Positions 35,689 through 45,860 of a stretch of 64,000 nt of DNA are shown here, one piece after another; position 1 is the first letter of the stretch, and every line of letters begins with the position of its first letter. The position numbers were made by a program, and so were the translations under genes. Under the pieces are notes generated by a model. The model did not search any database. It was not told the origin of the DNA and worked only from the letters and a program-made list of their open reading frames with translations. Source of the DNA: Cohnella faecalis (lineage in GTDB: Bacteria > Bacillota > Bacilli > Paenibacillales > Paenibacillaceae); NCBI RefSeq assembly GCF_003570905.1, contig NZ_QXJM01000040.1, positions 124,001 through 188,000 of the forward strand. The letters run 5' to 3'.

Positions 35689-37722
35689 TCAGATCGGATA
35701 ATGGCACGCCGCGACATGGTCTTTGCCGATCACCGCAAGCTTCGGCTCTTCCTCCCGGCACTTAGCCGCAGCGAACGGACAGCGCGTATGGAACCGGCAG
35801 CCCGACGGCGGCCGCATCGGCGAAGGAATTTCGCCTTGCAGCGTCGTTCGCTCCCATCGACGCGACGGGTCAGGCAACGGGATCGAGGCGATGAGAGCTT
35901 GCGTGTACGGGTGCGCCGGACGAAGGAACAGCTCATGGCTCGGCGCGATCTCGACCAGCTTGCCCAGATACATGACGCCGATCCGGTCGGAGATGTGGCG
36001 GACGATCTGAAGGCCATGGGCGATAAACAAGTACGTCAAGCCCAGCTTCGCCTGAAGCTCTTGCATCAGGTTGACGACTTGCGCCTGCACCGACACATCG
36101 AGCGCCGATACCGCTTCGTCCGCCAGCACGAATCGCGGATTCAGCGCGATGGCGCGAGCGATGCCGACCCGTTGCCGCTGTCCGCCCGACAGCTCGTGCG
36201 GATGCCGCTTCGCGTAGGATGCGTCCAGCCCGACGGCGCCGAGCAATTCGGCGACCCTCTCCTGACTTTCGCGCGCGCTTGGCTTCTCGTGCGTCCGAAG
36301 CGGCTCCGCGATAATGTCGCCGACGCTCCAACGCGGATCCAGCGACCCGTACGGGTCCTGGAAAATCATCTGCATCTCTCTGCGCGCGCCGCGCAGCGCC
36401 GAACCGCCGAGCGTCGTCAGCTCGCGGCCCTGAAACGAGATCGTTCCTTCGGTCGCGCGCTCAAGCTGCAGCAGCACCCGGCCAAGCGTGGATTTGCCGC
36501 TGCCGGATTCGCCGACGAGACCGAACGTTTCTCCTTTGCGGATCGTGAAGCTCACGTCGTCGACAGCGCGGATGAACGTGCGGGTTCGGCCGGGCAACCG
36601 ACCCTTGACCGGATAAAATTTGCTTACCCCGTTTACTTCGATCAAATCGGGAGCAGGCGCATCCTCTCCGCTCTCGTCAACCGCAGATCGAGCCGACTCT
36701 GTGTCAACGATAGCGGCGGCTTGCGTATCCGGTACGCGCCAAGCGGCCTCGATTACCCGATCGCTATGCCAGCAAGCCGCTTTCCGATCGCCTTCCGAGA
36801 CGAGCGGCGGCGCTTCGCTCCGGCATTGGTCCGTCGCGTACGGGCAGCGCGGATGGAACAGGCAGCCTGCGGGCAGCGCCGACAAGCTCGGAATCGTCCC
36901 TTCGATGGCATGCAGCTTCTCGCCCTTCTTCGTATCGAGCGAAGCGATCGACCGGAGCAGCCCCTGCGTATAGGGGTGACGCGGAGCTGTGAACAGCTCC
37001 TCCGTCGGCGCTTGCTCGACGACGCGGCCCGCATACATGACGACGACGCGATCCGCGATTTCCGCGGCAATGCCGAGGTCGTGCGTTATGAGCAGGATCG
37101 CCATTCCAAACTCTTCTTTCAGCTCCTGCAGCAGCTGCAAAATTTGCGCTTGGATGGTTACGTCGAGCGCGGTCGTCGGCTCGTCCGCGATGAGCAGCTC
37201 CGGGCCGCAAGACAGCGCGAGCGCGATCATCGCGCGTTGCAGCATGCCTCCCGACAGTTCCCCCGGATATTGCTTCATTCGAATTCGAGGCTCGGGAATG
37301 CCGACTCGTTCAAGCAGCGATACGGCATGCATCCATGCTTCGGCCTTCGTCTTCGCGTCGTGCACCCGGATCGTCTCGACGATCTGATGACCGATCGTAT
37401 AGACCGGATCGAAGGCTGCCATCGGCTCCTGAAACACCATCGCCATCTTCTTGCCCCGAAGAAGTCGCAGTTCCTGCTGGGACAACGTCGTCATATCGTG
37501 GCCGCCGAAACGAATGCGGCCTTTCGAAATCCGGCCGTTCTCGTAATCGAGCAGTCGCATGACCGCCTTCGAGGTAAGCGTCTTGCCGCTTCCCGACTCC
37601 CCGACGAGACAGACCGTCTCCCCGGGGAGGATCGTTAGCGAGACGTCGGTCAGCGCTTGAAGCAGCCCTCTTCGCGTATGAAAATCGACGGACAACTCTT
37701 GAATGTCGAGCAGTTGCTCCAA
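35689..37722 (-). CDS. Oligopeptide-type ABC importer, double ATPase (DppD-DppF fusion)
   Basis: 677 residues carrying two complete ATPase domains. Each half has a Walker A (GESGSGKT and GESGSGKS) and a signature (LSGGMLQR and LSGGQRQR). Each ends with the oligopeptide/dipeptide C-terminal motif ([15 protein letters not shown] and [15 protein letters not shown]), whose cysteines may bind an Fe-S cluster. GsiA-like architecture. The start is TTG 37722 with AGGGAGGG upstream. It powers import through the two permeases encoded just before it. Confidence 0.93.
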   Translation of the reverse strand: MEQLLDIQELSVDFHTRRGLLQALTDVSLTILPGETVCLVGESGSGKTLTSKAVMRLLDYENGRISKGRIRFGGHDMTTLSQQELRLLRGKKMAMVFQEPMAAFDPVYTIGHQIVETIRVHDAKTKAEAWMHAVSLLERVGIPEPRIRMKQYPGELSGGMLQRAMIALALSCGPELLIADEPTTALDVTIQAQILQLLQELKEEFGMAILLITHDLGIAAEIADRVVVMYAGRVVEQAPTEELFTAPRHPYTQGLLRSIASLDTKKGEKLHAIEGTIPSLSALPAGCLFHPRCPYATDQCRSEAPPLVSEGDRKAACWHSDRVIEAAWRVPDTQAAAIVDTESARSAVDESGEDAPAPDLIEVNGVSKFYPVKGRLPGRTRTFIRAVDDVSFTIRKGETFGLVGESGSGKSTLGRVLLQLERATEGTISFQGRELTTLGGSALRGARREMQMIFQDPYGSLDPRWSVGDIIAEPLRTHEKPSARESQERVAELLGAVGLDASYAKRHPHELSGGQRQRVGIARAIALNPRFVLADEAVSALDVSVQAQVVNLMQELQAKLGLTYLFIAHGLQIVRHISDRIGVMYLGKLVEIAPSHELFLRPAHPYTQALIASIPLPDPSRRWERTTLQGEIPSPMRPPSGCRFHTRCPFAAAKCREEEPKLAVIGKDHVAACHYPI

Positions 37723-37755
37723 GTCGGATCCCTCCCTCTGCTTAGCGTTAATGCG

Positions 37756-38661
37756 TTAAGCTTCTTTTTTCTTCGGATCCAAGTTATCGCGCAGCCAATC
37801 CCCGACGATGTTGACGGACAGCACGAGCATTGTGATCGCCAGCCCCGGGAAGGTGCAAATCCACCACGCGATGGTCAAATAACCTCTGCCTTGCGACAGC
37901 AGCGTGCCCCAATCGGGTATTTCCCGCAGCAAGCCGAGCCCCAGGAAGCTCAGTCCCGAGCCCGCCAAGATGGAAGTGCCAATGCCGATCGTCGTCATGA
38001 CGAGCAACGGGGATAATGAATTCGGCAGCACATGCCGCCAGAAGATTCCGAAGTTCGATACACCTATCGAACGCGCGGCTGTAATGAACGGACGTCCGTT
38101 AATGCTCATCGTCTGGCTTCTCATCACCCGCGCGTAGCCGGGAATCGAAGCCGCGGCGACGGCTAGTACGATATTCGTCATGCTCGGCCCCAGGGCGGCG
38201 GCGATCGCCAGCGCCAGCAGGATGCCGGGAATCGTCATCAGAACGTCGATGCCTCTCATGACGGTCGTATCGAACCATCCGCCGATATAGCCCGACAGAG
38301 CGCCAATCGTGCCTCCAATGAGGCCGCCGACCAGCACCGACAGCAGCCCGATGAACAGCGAATCCCGCGCGCCGTACACGACGACGCTGAACACGTCCCG
38401 GCCGAAGTAATCCGTGCCGAACGGATGCGCGGCGCTCGGGGATTGCAAGAGGATGTCCGTCATCATCTCCGTCGGCGAATAAGGCGCTACCCATTGCGGA
38501 GCGATCGCGCACAGCGCGATAAAGGCGATCACGATCGCGGCGAGTCCTACGAACAACTTCGGGAAGTTTAACCGTCTTCCCGGGACGCGCAGCGCGGGAA
38601 GCTCCCACTTGCCGCGCCGCAGCACGGCTTTCGCCGTCGCCGTCGTGGCCGAATCTCTCAT
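37756..38661 (-). CDS. Oligopeptide-type ABC permease (DppC-like)
   Basis: 301 residues: OppC N-terminal segment, then a six-helix transport domain with HPFGTDYFGRDVFS and the EAA-type loop (AARSIGVSNFGIFWRHVLPN). Gene order SBP-B-C-DF is that of a complete peptide/opine importer. AAGGAGG is present upstream. Confidence 0.93.
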   Translation of the reverse strand: MRDSATTATAKAVLRRGKWELPALRVPGRRLNFPKLFVGLAAIVIAFIALCAIAPQWVAPYSPTEMMTDILLQSPSAAHPFGTDYFGRDVFSVVVYGARDSLFIGLLSVLVGGLIGGTIGALSGYIGGWFDTTVMRGIDVLMTIPGILLALAIAAALGPSMTNIVLAVAAASIPGYARVMRSQTMSINGRPFITAARSIGVSNFGIFWRHVLPNSLSPLLVMTTIGIGTSILAGSGLSFLGLGLLREIPDWGTLLSQGRGYLTIAWWICTFPGLAITMLVLSVNIVGDWLRDNLDPKKKEA

Positions 38662-38673
38662 GTGCTGTCCTCC

Positions 38674-39600
38674 TTATGCTTTGCGCCTGACGCGCGGGTC
38701 GATGAACGTATACGAGAGGTCGACGATCAGGTTGACAAATACGTAGACAATCGCGGAGAAAAAGATGACGCCTTGGACGACGGGAAAATCCTTGGCCATG
38801 ATAGCGTCCGCGAGAATGCGCCCGATCCCCTGCCGGGAGAAGACCGTCTCTATGACGACCGCGCCCGCCAGCATCTCGCCGACCAGCATGCCGATCATCG
38901 TCACCGTCGGAATAAGCGCATTGCGAAGCGCATGCCGGTACATGATCGCGCGCTCGGACAGCCCTTTGGACCGGAGCGTCACGATGAAGGGCTCGTTCAC
39001 GACTTCGAGCATGCTGTTGCGAACCATCCGGACGATAAAGCCGGCCCCGATCAACCCGAGCGTCGCCGCCGGCAGAATGAGCGTCTTCCAGCCCTCCGAT
39101 CCCATCGCCGGTACCCAGCCGAGATGGATCGAGAATACGAGCAGCAGCAGAATGCCCGACCAGAACGTCGGCATCGAGATGCCGAGCAAGCCGACGATTC
39201 GGGCGACGACGTCGATCGTCTTGTTCCGGTGAATGGCCGACAGTACGCCAAGCAGCACGCCGACCGTGGCCGAGATGAACGTGCTCGCGCCGGCTAGCGT
39301 GAGCGTAGCCGGCAAATGCGCCACGATCTTCGGCAGCACCGGCTCGGAGTTGAGCAGCGACTGGCCGAAATCCCCGTGCAGCAGCTTACCGAAGTAGTCG
39401 GCAAGCTGCTGCAGGAACGGCTGGTCGGTACCGAGCTGGCGGCGAAGGTTGGCGATCGCCTCCGCGGAAGCCGTCGACGGATCAAGGATGGATCCCGCCG
39501 GGTCGCCGGGAAGCAAGTACATGATCACGAAGACGAGCACGGACGATCCGGCGATGACGAGCAGCGAGGCGATCACCCGTTCCGATACCGCTCTAACCAC
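38674..39600 (-). CDS. Oligopeptide-type ABC permease (DppB-like)
   Basis: 308 residues starting at GTG 39600 (GAGGAGG upstream). It has the DppB features LPGDPA in the first loop, DFGQSLLNSEPV, and TLRSKGLSERAIMYRHALRNALIP as the cytosolic coupling loop. It forms the channel with the DppC-like partner, from which it is 12 bases away. Confidence 0.93.
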   Translation of the reverse strand: MVRAVSERVIASLLVIAGSSVLVFVIMYLLPGDPAGSILDPSTASAEAIANLRRQLGTDQPFLQQLADYFGKLLHGDFGQSLLNSEPVLPKIVAHLPATLTLAGASTFISATVGVLLGVLSAIHRNKTIDVVARIVGLLGISMPTFWSGILLLLVFSIHLGWVPAMGSEGWKTLILPAATLGLIGAGFIVRMVRNSMLEVVNEPFIVTLRSKGLSERAIMYRHALRNALIPTVTMIGMLVGEMLAGAVVIETVFSRQGIGRILADAIMAKDFPVVQGVIFFSAIVYVFVNLIVDLSYTFIDPRVRRKA

Positions 39601-39621
39601 GGCCGTTACCTCCTCCGCGCG

Positions 39622-41316
39622 TTATTTTTGAAGATTAACGTCATTGAACAATGGGTAACCGGACTTGTCGAACTTCAGCCCTTGCACGGATTTCCCCGCG
39701 GCGACCGTATACGGGAACACGTAGATCGGGATGATGACGGCGTTGTCCTTGATGTATTGCTGGACGTTCTTGTACAGCTCCGCCCGCTTCGCGTCATCCT
39801 TCTCTACCGCGCCCTGCTCAAGCCACTGGTCGACTTGCGTATCCGACACGCCGGCAATGTTGCCGAAGCCTCCGGGAGCGGCCGTGTGGTAGAACGCATA
39901 CAGCGCGTTCGGATCGCTATTCACTTGGCTGTTGCCGTATATATCGTAATCCCTGCTCTTGAACACTTTGGTCAAGACATCCTTCGTAAGCTCGATGTTC
40001 ACCTCAACGCCGATCTTCTTCAACTGCTGTTGAATGATGACGGCGATATCGTTGCGCTTCTCGCGGTTCGGCGTACCGTCGACGTAATGCAGCGTCAGCT
40101 TCTTGCCGTCCTTCACGCGGATGCCGTCCGCTCCGGTAACCCAGCCGGACTCGTCAAGCAGCTTGGCGGCTTTGTCGGCATCCGGCTTCACCGAGCCTTC
40201 GAGCGAGGCATCGTAGCCGAAGATGCCCGGCGTCAGCGAGGACCATGCTTGCTCGTAAGTGCCCAAGTACAGCGTCTTCACGATCGCTCCGACGTCGATG
40301 CCGTATTGCAGCGCCTGTCTCACTTTGACGTCGTTCCAAGGCGCTTTATCTTGATTGAGGAACAGCGTATACGGCAAGCCGACCGTGTTTACCTTCAGCA
40401 GTTGCAGCGAGGAATCGCCTTGGATCGAGACGACGTTCTGAGGCGGCACGGTCTCGGCGGCTAGAATCTGCTTGCTCTGCACGCTGCCGATCCGAGTCGC
40501 TTCCTCCGGAATGATCTTGAACGTAATGCCGTCCAAATAAGCGGCGCCTTGGTTGTCTACGTTGCCCGGCGCCCAAGCGTAATCCGGGTTGCGCTCAACC
40601 TGAATGTCCGCGTTCTCCTCCCACTTCACGAACTTGAACGGCCCGGTACCGACCGGGTTTTTGCCGAACTGTTCGCCGTACTTCTGCACAGCCGTCGGCG
40701 AAACGATGCCGAGCGTCGAGGTGCTGAGGTTGCCGAGGAACGCGCGGGAAGGGGTCGACAGGTTCAGCTTGATCGTATAAGGATCAATGACCTCGGAAGA
40801 AGCGTAGGCAGACAGCTGCGCGGCAGCGTTGGACGCTTTGGTCGCCGGATCTTTGATCCGGTCGAACGTGAACTTGACCGCATCGGCGTTGAACGGCGTG
40901 CCGTCCTGGAATTTGACGTCCTGGCGAAGCTTGAACGTGTAGCTTAGGCCATCTTCTCCCGCCGTCCATTCCGTGGCGAGCCAAGGCTTGATATTGTTGT
41001 CCGCGTCCGTAACGACGAGGTTATCGAAGATCGTCTTGTAGACGCGGGAAGCAACCGCGAGGCCGCTGCGGGCCGGGTCGAGCGTATCGGGCGACGTCGC
41101 CAGCGCGTACGTGAGCACGCCGCCTTGCGTAGCCGAAGCTTGCGGCGATGCGGATGCGGAAGCCGATTCGGATGCGGGCGGCTTGGAAGCGGCGCCGGGG
41201 GAGGAGGCGCCTTCCTTGTTGTTATTATTGTTGCCGCAAGCGGACAACGCGGACAAGACGAGCAGCAGCGATACGAACGTCAGCCCTAATTTCGAACGTT
41301 TAGCGATAGGTTTCAT
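39622..41316 (-). CDS. Oligopeptide-type ABC substrate-binding lipoprotein (family 5)
   Basis: 564 residues from ATG 41316, with GGGAGAG upstream; the longer frame to 41517 runs into the monooxygenase gene. Lipobox LSAC gives the anchored Cys near residue 25, followed by an Asn/Ala/Ser linker. The SBP family-5 fold shows TYKLRQDVKFQDGTPFNADAVKFTFDR-type residues and VRQALQYGID. Family members bind peptides, nickel, glutathione or opines. Its place next to a monooxygenase and a deacylase suggests a small acylated or S-modified amino acid. Confidence 0.92.
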   Translation of the reverse strand: MKPIAKRSKLGLTFVSLLLVLSALSACGNNNNNKEGASSPGAASKPPASESASASASPQASATQGGVLTYALATSPDTLDPARSGLAVASRVYKTIFDNLVVTDADNNIKPWLATEWTAGEDGLSYTFKLRQDVKFQDGTPFNADAVKFTFDRIKDPATKASNAAAQLSAYASSEVIDPYTIKLNLSTPSRAFLGNLSTSTLGIVSPTAVQKYGEQFGKNPVGTGPFKFVKWEENADIQVERNPDYAWAPGNVDNQGAAYLDGITFKIIPEEATRIGSVQSKQILAAETVPPQNVVSIQGDSSLQLLKVNTVGLPYTLFLNQDKAPWNDVKVRQALQYGIDVGAIVKTLYLGTYEQAWSSLTPGIFGYDASLEGSVKPDADKAAKLLDESGWVTGADGIRVKDGKKLTLHYVDGTPNREKRNDIAVIIQQQLKKIGVEVNIELTKDVLTKVFKSRDYDIYGNSQVNSDPNALYAFYHTAAPGGFGNIAGVSDTQVDQWLEQGAVEKDDAKRAELYKNVQQYIKDNAVIIPIYVFPYTVAAGKSVQGLKFDKSGYPLFNDVNLQK

Positions 41317-41335
41317 CGGATGGTTACTCTCCCTT

Positions 41336-42667
41336 TTAATTAGAAGTGACGGTTTGTTTCGCATAACGGTTGATCGGAAACGGCAATCCCAAGTTGCCGC
41401 GCAGCGTGTCGTGCTCGTATTCGACCCGGAACAGGCCACGGGCTTGAAGAATCGGAACGACTTGGTCCACGAAATCCTCAAAACCGTTCGGAACGCCGGA
41501 GCCGACAATGAAGCCATCGGCCGCTCCCGTCTCGAACCAGCGTTGAATCTCGTCCGCTACCTTTTCAGCCGTTCCGATGAAGCTGCTTCGCGGCGTTGTC
41601 GAACGAAGCGCGACTTGGCGCAGCGTCAGGGTATGCTCCTTCGCCTTCTGCTTGATTCGGTCCGTCGTGCTCTTGAAGCCGTTCGAGCCGAGCTCGCCGA
41701 GGTCCGGGAACGGCTCGTCTAGCGGGTATTGGGTGAAGTCGTGATGATCGAAGAACCGGCCCAAGTAGCGCAGCGCATCTTCGATCGAGCCAAGGTTCGC
41801 CGTCTCCTCGTATTTGAGCTCGGCTTCCTCGAGCGTCGCGCCGATGATCGGGCCAATGCCCGGGAATATAAGAATGCTGTCCGGCGAACGGCCGTAAGCG
41901 GCGGCGCGCTGCTTCACATCGGCGTAGAACGCCTGCGCTTCCTCGATCGTCTCATGGCCGGTGAACACGGCGTCAGCCGTCTTGGCCGCGAGGTTGCGTC
42001 CAGCCTCCGAAGAGCCGGCCTGGAACACGATCGGCTGTCCTTGCTTGGAGCGGGCGATGTTCAACGGCCCTTGGACGGAGAAATGCGTACCTTTATGATC
42101 GAGGCGGTGCAGCTTCTCCGGATCGAAGAATACGCCGCTCTCCTTGTCGCGAACGAACGCGTCGTCCTCCCACGAATCCCACAATCCTTTGGCGACCTCG
42201 AGGTACTCCTCCGCGATTTCGTAACGGGAAGCGTGCTCCGGATGGCCGCCTTTGTTGAAGTTGGCGGCCGTGCCGACGCCCGGGGACGTGACGACGTTCC
42301 AACCGGCTCGTCCTCCGCTGATGTGGTCGAGCGAAGCGAACTGCCTCGACACGTTGAACGGCTCGCTGTACGAAGTCGACAACGTGCCTACGAGCCCGAG
42401 GTTGGATGTGACGGCAGCGAGCGACGACAGCAGCGTGATCGGCTCGAAACGGTTCAGGAAGTGCGGAATCGAATGCTCGTTAATATAAAGGCCGTCCGCG
42501 ATGAATGCGAAATCGAACTTGCCCTCTTCCGCTTTGACGGCTTGCTGTCTGTAAAAACCGATATTAATGCTGGCATCGGACTGAATATCGGGGTGCCGCC
42601 ATGCCGATACGCTCGACCCTACCCCGTGAATGACCGCGCCGAGTCTCAATTTTCGTTGTTTTGCCAT
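41336..42667 (-). CDS. FMN-dependent monooxygenase (NtaA/SnaA/DszA type, YxeK/YtnJ-like)
   Basis: 443 residues of the luciferase-like fold: [46 protein letters not shown] and [13 protein letters not shown] are diagnostic of the NtaA/SnaA/DszA monooxygenase group. These use FMNH2 and O2 to cleave C-S, C-N or related bonds. YxeK and YtnJ of B. subtilis, in the same group, act in the use of S-substituted cysteines. First gene of the seven-gene operon that runs to the SDR. A flavin reductase is not in the window. Confidence 0.9.
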   Translation of the reverse strand: MAKQRKLRLGAVIHGVGSSVSAWRHPDIQSDASINIGFYRQQAVKAEEGKFDFAFIADGLYINEHSIPHFLNRFEPITLLSSLAAVTSNLGLVGTLSTSYSEPFNVSRQFASLDHISGGRAGWNVVTSPGVGTAANFNKGGHPEHASRYEIAEEYLEVAKGLWDSWEDDAFVRDKESGVFFDPEKLHRLDHKGTHFSVQGPLNIARSKQGQPIVFQAGSSEAGRNLAAKTADAVFTGHETIEEAQAFYADVKQRAAAYGRSPDSILIFPGIGPIIGATLEEAELKYEETANLGSIEDALRYLGRFFDHHDFTQYPLDEPFPDLGELGSNGFKSTTDRIKQKAKEHTLTLRQVALRSTTPRSSFIGTAEKVADEIQRWFETGAADGFIVGSGVPNGFEDFVDQVVPILQARGLFRVEYEHDTLRGNLGLPFPINRYAKQTVTSN

Positions 42668-42716
42668 AGTTATAATCCGCTCCGTTTCTATTTTTGTTTT
42701 TGGTTGCGATTAATTC

Positions 42717-42758
42717 ATAGTAATCCACTTGTTTTAATCGTATATTACCTATTACTAT
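42717..42758. promoter_or_regulatory. Inverted repeat in the divergent promoter region
   Basis: ATAGTAAT (42717-42724) and ATTACTAT (42751-42758) face each other over 26 bases in the AT-rich gap between the monooxygenase operon and the divergent amidohydrolase gene. A regulator site is plausible from the position only; no known sulfur-regulator consensus was identified. Confidence 0.35.
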
Positions 42759-42884
42759 AAGGGAAATGTCCGTTGGCGGATAATAGAAAAATTCGAATGA
42801 CGAATAGGCGATATCGATTGGTCGTACGGGAAGCGGAGTGGTAGGTTGATCATGGACGACTGTCCGGAAGGAGGAAGATCGCGC

Positions 42885-43724
42885 GTGACTATCGATTTTC
42901 GTATGAAGCCTCCGATTCCCGCTTGGGAGCGGTTGTTTGAGGAAGGACGCAACGCGGCGGGCCGATGGCTTAACTTGCGGGGATTGGAGCCGATCCCGTC
43001 GGAGACGTTGGATGATGTGATCGGAGAGATGGATGCGCAAGGCATCACGCATGCCGTCATCATGGGAAGGGGCAACGAGCCGGGCTCGTCGAACGCGGAG
43101 CTGGCGGCGTTCCTATCCGGCCAGACATCGAATCGGTTCATCGGTTTCATCGGAGCCGACAGCCCGGACATAGCAGGCGCGGTTGACGCTGTCGAGACAT
43201 TCGCGCCCACCGGGCTGTTCCGCGGCGTGTCGCTGAATCCGGCTACGCTGCAGCCTCGAACGCCGATCGGAGATCCATCCTGCGATCCGCTCTTCGAGGC
43301 GGCACGGAGACACGGACTCCCGCTGTCGATTACGGTGAGCGGGCTGCTCGGCTTGTCCGGAGAGTCTATCGATTACGATTACGCCAGACCGGCCGGGCTC
43401 ATTCGCGCGGCGAAGGCTTATCCCGATCTCAAGATCATCCTCTCGCACGGCGCATGGCCTTTCGTCAGCGAAGCGATTACCGCGGCGATCGTATGTCCGA
43501 ACATCTACCTGTCGCCGGATCTGTATTTCCGGTTTCCCGGCAGCCAGTTGTACGTCGAGGCGGTGAACTTCCAGCTGTCGGATCAACTGTTGTTCGGGAG
43601 CTGTTACCCGAACGTGCCGTACGACTTCGCGATCTCGCACTTCAAGAGCCAGAATTGGAACGAAGGCGTTCTACGCAAAATCTTATACGAGAACGGCGCG
43701 AAGCTGCTCGGTTTGCCGCTCTAA
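42885..43724 (+). CDS. Amidohydrolase-family (TIM-barrel) hydrolase
   Basis: 279 residues from GTG 42885, which has AAGGAGG ten bases upstream; an upstream ATG at 42852 lacks a site. The sequence follows the amidohydrolase-2 pattern: IDFRMKPPIP near the start, DAQGITHAVIMGRG, RFIGFIGAD, LFEAARRHGLPLSITV and IILSHGAWPF (metal His region). The usual first HxH reads DFR, so metal binding may be reduced. It is transcribed away from the monooxygenase operon and probably belongs to the same pathway. Confidence 0.82.
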   Translation: MTIDFRMKPPIPAWERLFEEGRNAAGRWLNLRGLEPIPSETLDDVIGEMDAQGITHAVIMGRGNEPGSSNAELAAFLSGQTSNRFIGFIGADSPDIAGAVDAVETFAPTGLFRGVSLNPATLQPRTPIGDPSCDPLFEAARRHGLPLSITVSGLLGLSGESIDYDYARPAGLIRAAKAYPDLKIILSHGAWPFVSEAITAAIVCPNIYLSPDLYFRFPGSQLYVEAVNFQLSDQLLFGSCYPNVPYDFAISHFKSQNWNEGVLRKILYENGAKLLGLPL

Positions 43725-43728
43725 TCGG

Positions 43729-43783
43729 CAAGGGGGCCGTTCCGGATGTCATCGGCGATGACTTCGGAACGGCCCCCTTCTCG
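43729..43783. terminator. Bidirectional terminator
   Basis: AAGGGGGCCGTTCCG and CGGAACGGCCCCCTT pair in the gap between convergent genes, followed by TCT. Confidence 0.8.
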
Positions 43784-43807
43784 TTCATTCATACGGAGCG
43801 CGTCCGC

Positions 43808-44848
43808 CTATTTGCCGTTCCAAACCGAACTTGGAACTTCGCGGCGCAATATCGGCGCGACTTCTTCGGCAAAACGCTCCAGCTGTTCCCGTTGTTCCGT
43901 TGCGGATAACCCGTCAACGCTGATGCTGAGCACTTCGTTCCCGAACGCTTCCCGATAGTTCAGTATTTTCTCGACGACGCTTTCCGGATTGCCTACCAAC
44001 ATCGAGCCGCGGGCAACGTGATCTTCGAGATCCTTGAAAGGGGATTGGTTATGCAAGGAAGAAGGCGTGGAGAAGTAGGCGTCGTAATAAGGACGGAATC
44101 TCTTGATCGCCTCTTCGGGAGAATCGGCCAAATACAAGCTGCCCGCGCCTGCCCCGACGATTGCCTTGCGAGGATCGTGTCCGTAGAAGGCCAATCGTTC
44201 CCGGTAATGATCGATAAGCGCCTTGTATTTCTCCTGCTGATGGAACGTATTCGACGAAAATAACGGTTCCCCGTATTGCGCGGCCAGCTCCGTCGAAAGC
44301 TGACTGGATGCGCTGCCGTGCCAGATCGGAATTTTTTTCTGATAAGGTCTCGGCAGCACGGTTACCTCATGAAGCGGCGGCCGGTATTTGCCCTCCCACG
44401 TCACGTTCTCCTCGTCCCAAAGTCTTCTTAACAACCCGTATCGCTCGGCCAGCGAATCCCACTGCTGTTCCTCCCGAATGCCGAACAACGGATAATGCCG
44501 CGGATCGTTGCCCTTGCCAATGATGATTTCGAGCCTGCCTTCGGATAGATGGTCTAATGTCGCATAATCCTCGGCTACCCGCACCGGATCCAATACGCTG
44601 AGCACGGTTACGGTGGTGAGCAGCCGGATCCGTTTCGTTCGGGACGCGATTGCCGTAAGCACCACGGGCGGTGACGACGATAAAAAAGGGGGGCCGTGCC
44701 GCTCCCCTACGCCGTAAGCATCGAATCCGAGCCGTTCCGCCAATTCGGCTTGAGTTAGAACGTTATGCAACTGTTGATGATCCGAAAACGTCTCACCGGT
44801 CACCGGGTTAGGATTATTCATGATCAAGCTGAATAATGCGAATTTCAT
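43808..44848 (-). CDS. Luciferase-like (LLM class) flavin-dependent oxidoreductase
   Basis: 346 residues of the bacterial-luciferase fold: LAERLGFDAYGVGERHG, RIRLLTTVTVLSVLDPVRVAEDYATLDHLSEGRLEIIIGKG and PIWHGSASSQLS. It belongs to the smaller LLM group, similar in size and motifs to YtmO-type proteins that accompany YtnJ in sulfur-scavenging operons. The gene lies directly downstream of the thioredoxin-like gene on the same strand. Confidence 0.9.
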   Translation of the reverse strand: MKFALFSLIMNNPNPVTGETFSDHQQLHNVLTQAELAERLGFDAYGVGERHGPPFLSSSPPVVLTAIASRTKRIRLLTTVTVLSVLDPVRVAEDYATLDHLSEGRLEIIIGKGNDPRHYPLFGIREEQQWDSLAERYGLLRRLWDEENVTWEGKYRPPLHEVTVLPRPYQKKIPIWHGSASSQLSTELAAQYGEPLFSSNTFHQQEKYKALIDHYRERLAFYGHDPRKAIVGAGAGSLYLADSPEEAIKRFRPYYDAYFSTPSSLHNQSPFKDLEDHVARGSMLVGNPESVVEKILNYREAFGNEVLSISVDGLSATEQREQLERFAEEVAPILRREVPSSVWNGK

Positions 44849-44886
44849 GGCACGAACAACCTCTCCCGTCGCCTCGCTTTAATGAT

Positions 44887-45510
44887 CTATCGGCTAACGA
44901 TGCTCTGAATTTCCCGCAGAATGGCTTCTTGCTCTTGGCCGATGACTTCCGTTCTCCGAAGCTTCAAATAGCGAAGCAATTCTTTCTTCTCCGATTCGCC
45001 GAGCTCGCTTATCGGTTTTCCGCGTCCCTCCAGCTCGGGATGCTCGTTCCAGAACGATTCGATCCATTGGCCGAGAAGGGCTGTGATCTCCGCGGGACGT
45101 TCGATAAACACGCCGAGCTCCTGTCCCGACTGATCGAAAAAAACGTAGGTTGGAATATGACTGCGCCCGTCGGCATGCTTATACAAATCGGCGATATCCT
45201 GATTATCCGGATCGCGGTTCAGAATGTGCAGCCGCAGCTTATCCGTCCGATCCGCGATCTTGCCGAACAGCGGAAGATTCGCGACGACGTCTCCGCACCA
45301 ATCGTGAGCGAGAACGAGAACGTCCACCGGCTCCTGCCGGTCGTTCAGAAAATCCAATTGCCGCTCCTCCGGCGCGTAAGCCTCGTAATTAGCCGTCAAT
45401 GTCCGCTGGTTCACTTGCGCTTCCTCGACGAACTTGGCGAAAGAAACCGCTTCTTGAAACGCGCGCTCCCTTCTCTCTTGAGACAAGCCGGATGTTTGCG
45501 AGATGGTCAT
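44887..45510 (-). CDS. Thioredoxin-family protein with a single active-site Cys
   Basis: 207 residues. The thioredoxin fold spans about 60-140 with VLVLAHDWCGDVVANLP in place of the WCxxC site: only the first Cys remains. SHIPTYVFFDQSGQELG contains the cis-Pro. Loss of the second Cys implies a monothiol or binding role rather than standard disulfide exchange. It is encoded with the LLM oxidoreductase, 38 bases upstream. TGGAGG precedes the ATG. Confidence 0.85.
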   Translation of the reverse strand: MTISQTSGLSQERRERAFQEAVSFAKFVEEAQVNQRTLTANYEAYAPEERQLDFLNDRQEPVDVLVLAHDWCGDVVANLPLFGKIADRTDKLRLHILNRDPDNQDIADLYKHADGRSHIPTYVFFDQSGQELGVFIERPAEITALLGQWIESFWNEHPELEGRGKPISELGESEKKELLRYLKLRRTEVIGQEQEAILREIQSIVSR

Positions 45511-45599
45511 GGGAAAACCTCCATTTTAATTTCCGATTATTTTTATATGAATTTATGTATATTAAATTAACATGGCAAAGACGCGCGGGCTAATCGACT

Positions 45600-45722
45600 T
45601 TTTCTATCGTGTAATAGAGAAATCGTAACCCCCGCAATTGTCGTGCGATATCCGTCGTGAGCAGCCGACCTCCACACCACCGTACGTACCATTCGGTATA
45701 CGGCAGTTCCTAAGTTTACGTA
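45600..45722 (-). mobile_element. Group II intron 3' fragment (domain V/VI remnant)
   Basis: On the minus strand, GAACTGCCGTATACC (ending near 45695) followed by GAAT and GGTACGTACGGTGGTG forms the two-helix domain V hairpin: CCGTA/TACGG and TACC/GGTA with a two-base CG bulge and a four-base loop. GTGTGGAGGTCGGC, the usual start of domain VI, follows. No maturase frame is present, so this is a relic. It borders the 51-bp array. Identification rests on the remembered consensus and the hairpin. Confidence 0.6.
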
Positions 45723-45860
45723 GCAACTTGTCGAGATAATAATCTGAAAAGAGTACCAATCCTTCGTTCCCGAGCACTTGTAAGCCTCGCGAATAACTTG
45801 AATGCCTTCGAATACGCCGCTGCCCAAATGAAGAGCGACGTCGAACGATTCGGTCTTCAG

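Noticed and set aside
34602..37638. Long plus-strand frames opposite the M20 and ABC ATPase genes (up to 652 codons)
   Set aside because: They are antisense to well-conserved genes and are an effect of high GC; translations are Arg-rich and match no family.
41317..41517. N-terminal extension of the oligopeptide-binding protein
   Set aside because: The extension overlaps the monooxygenase coding region; the signal peptide and ribosome site place the start at 41316.
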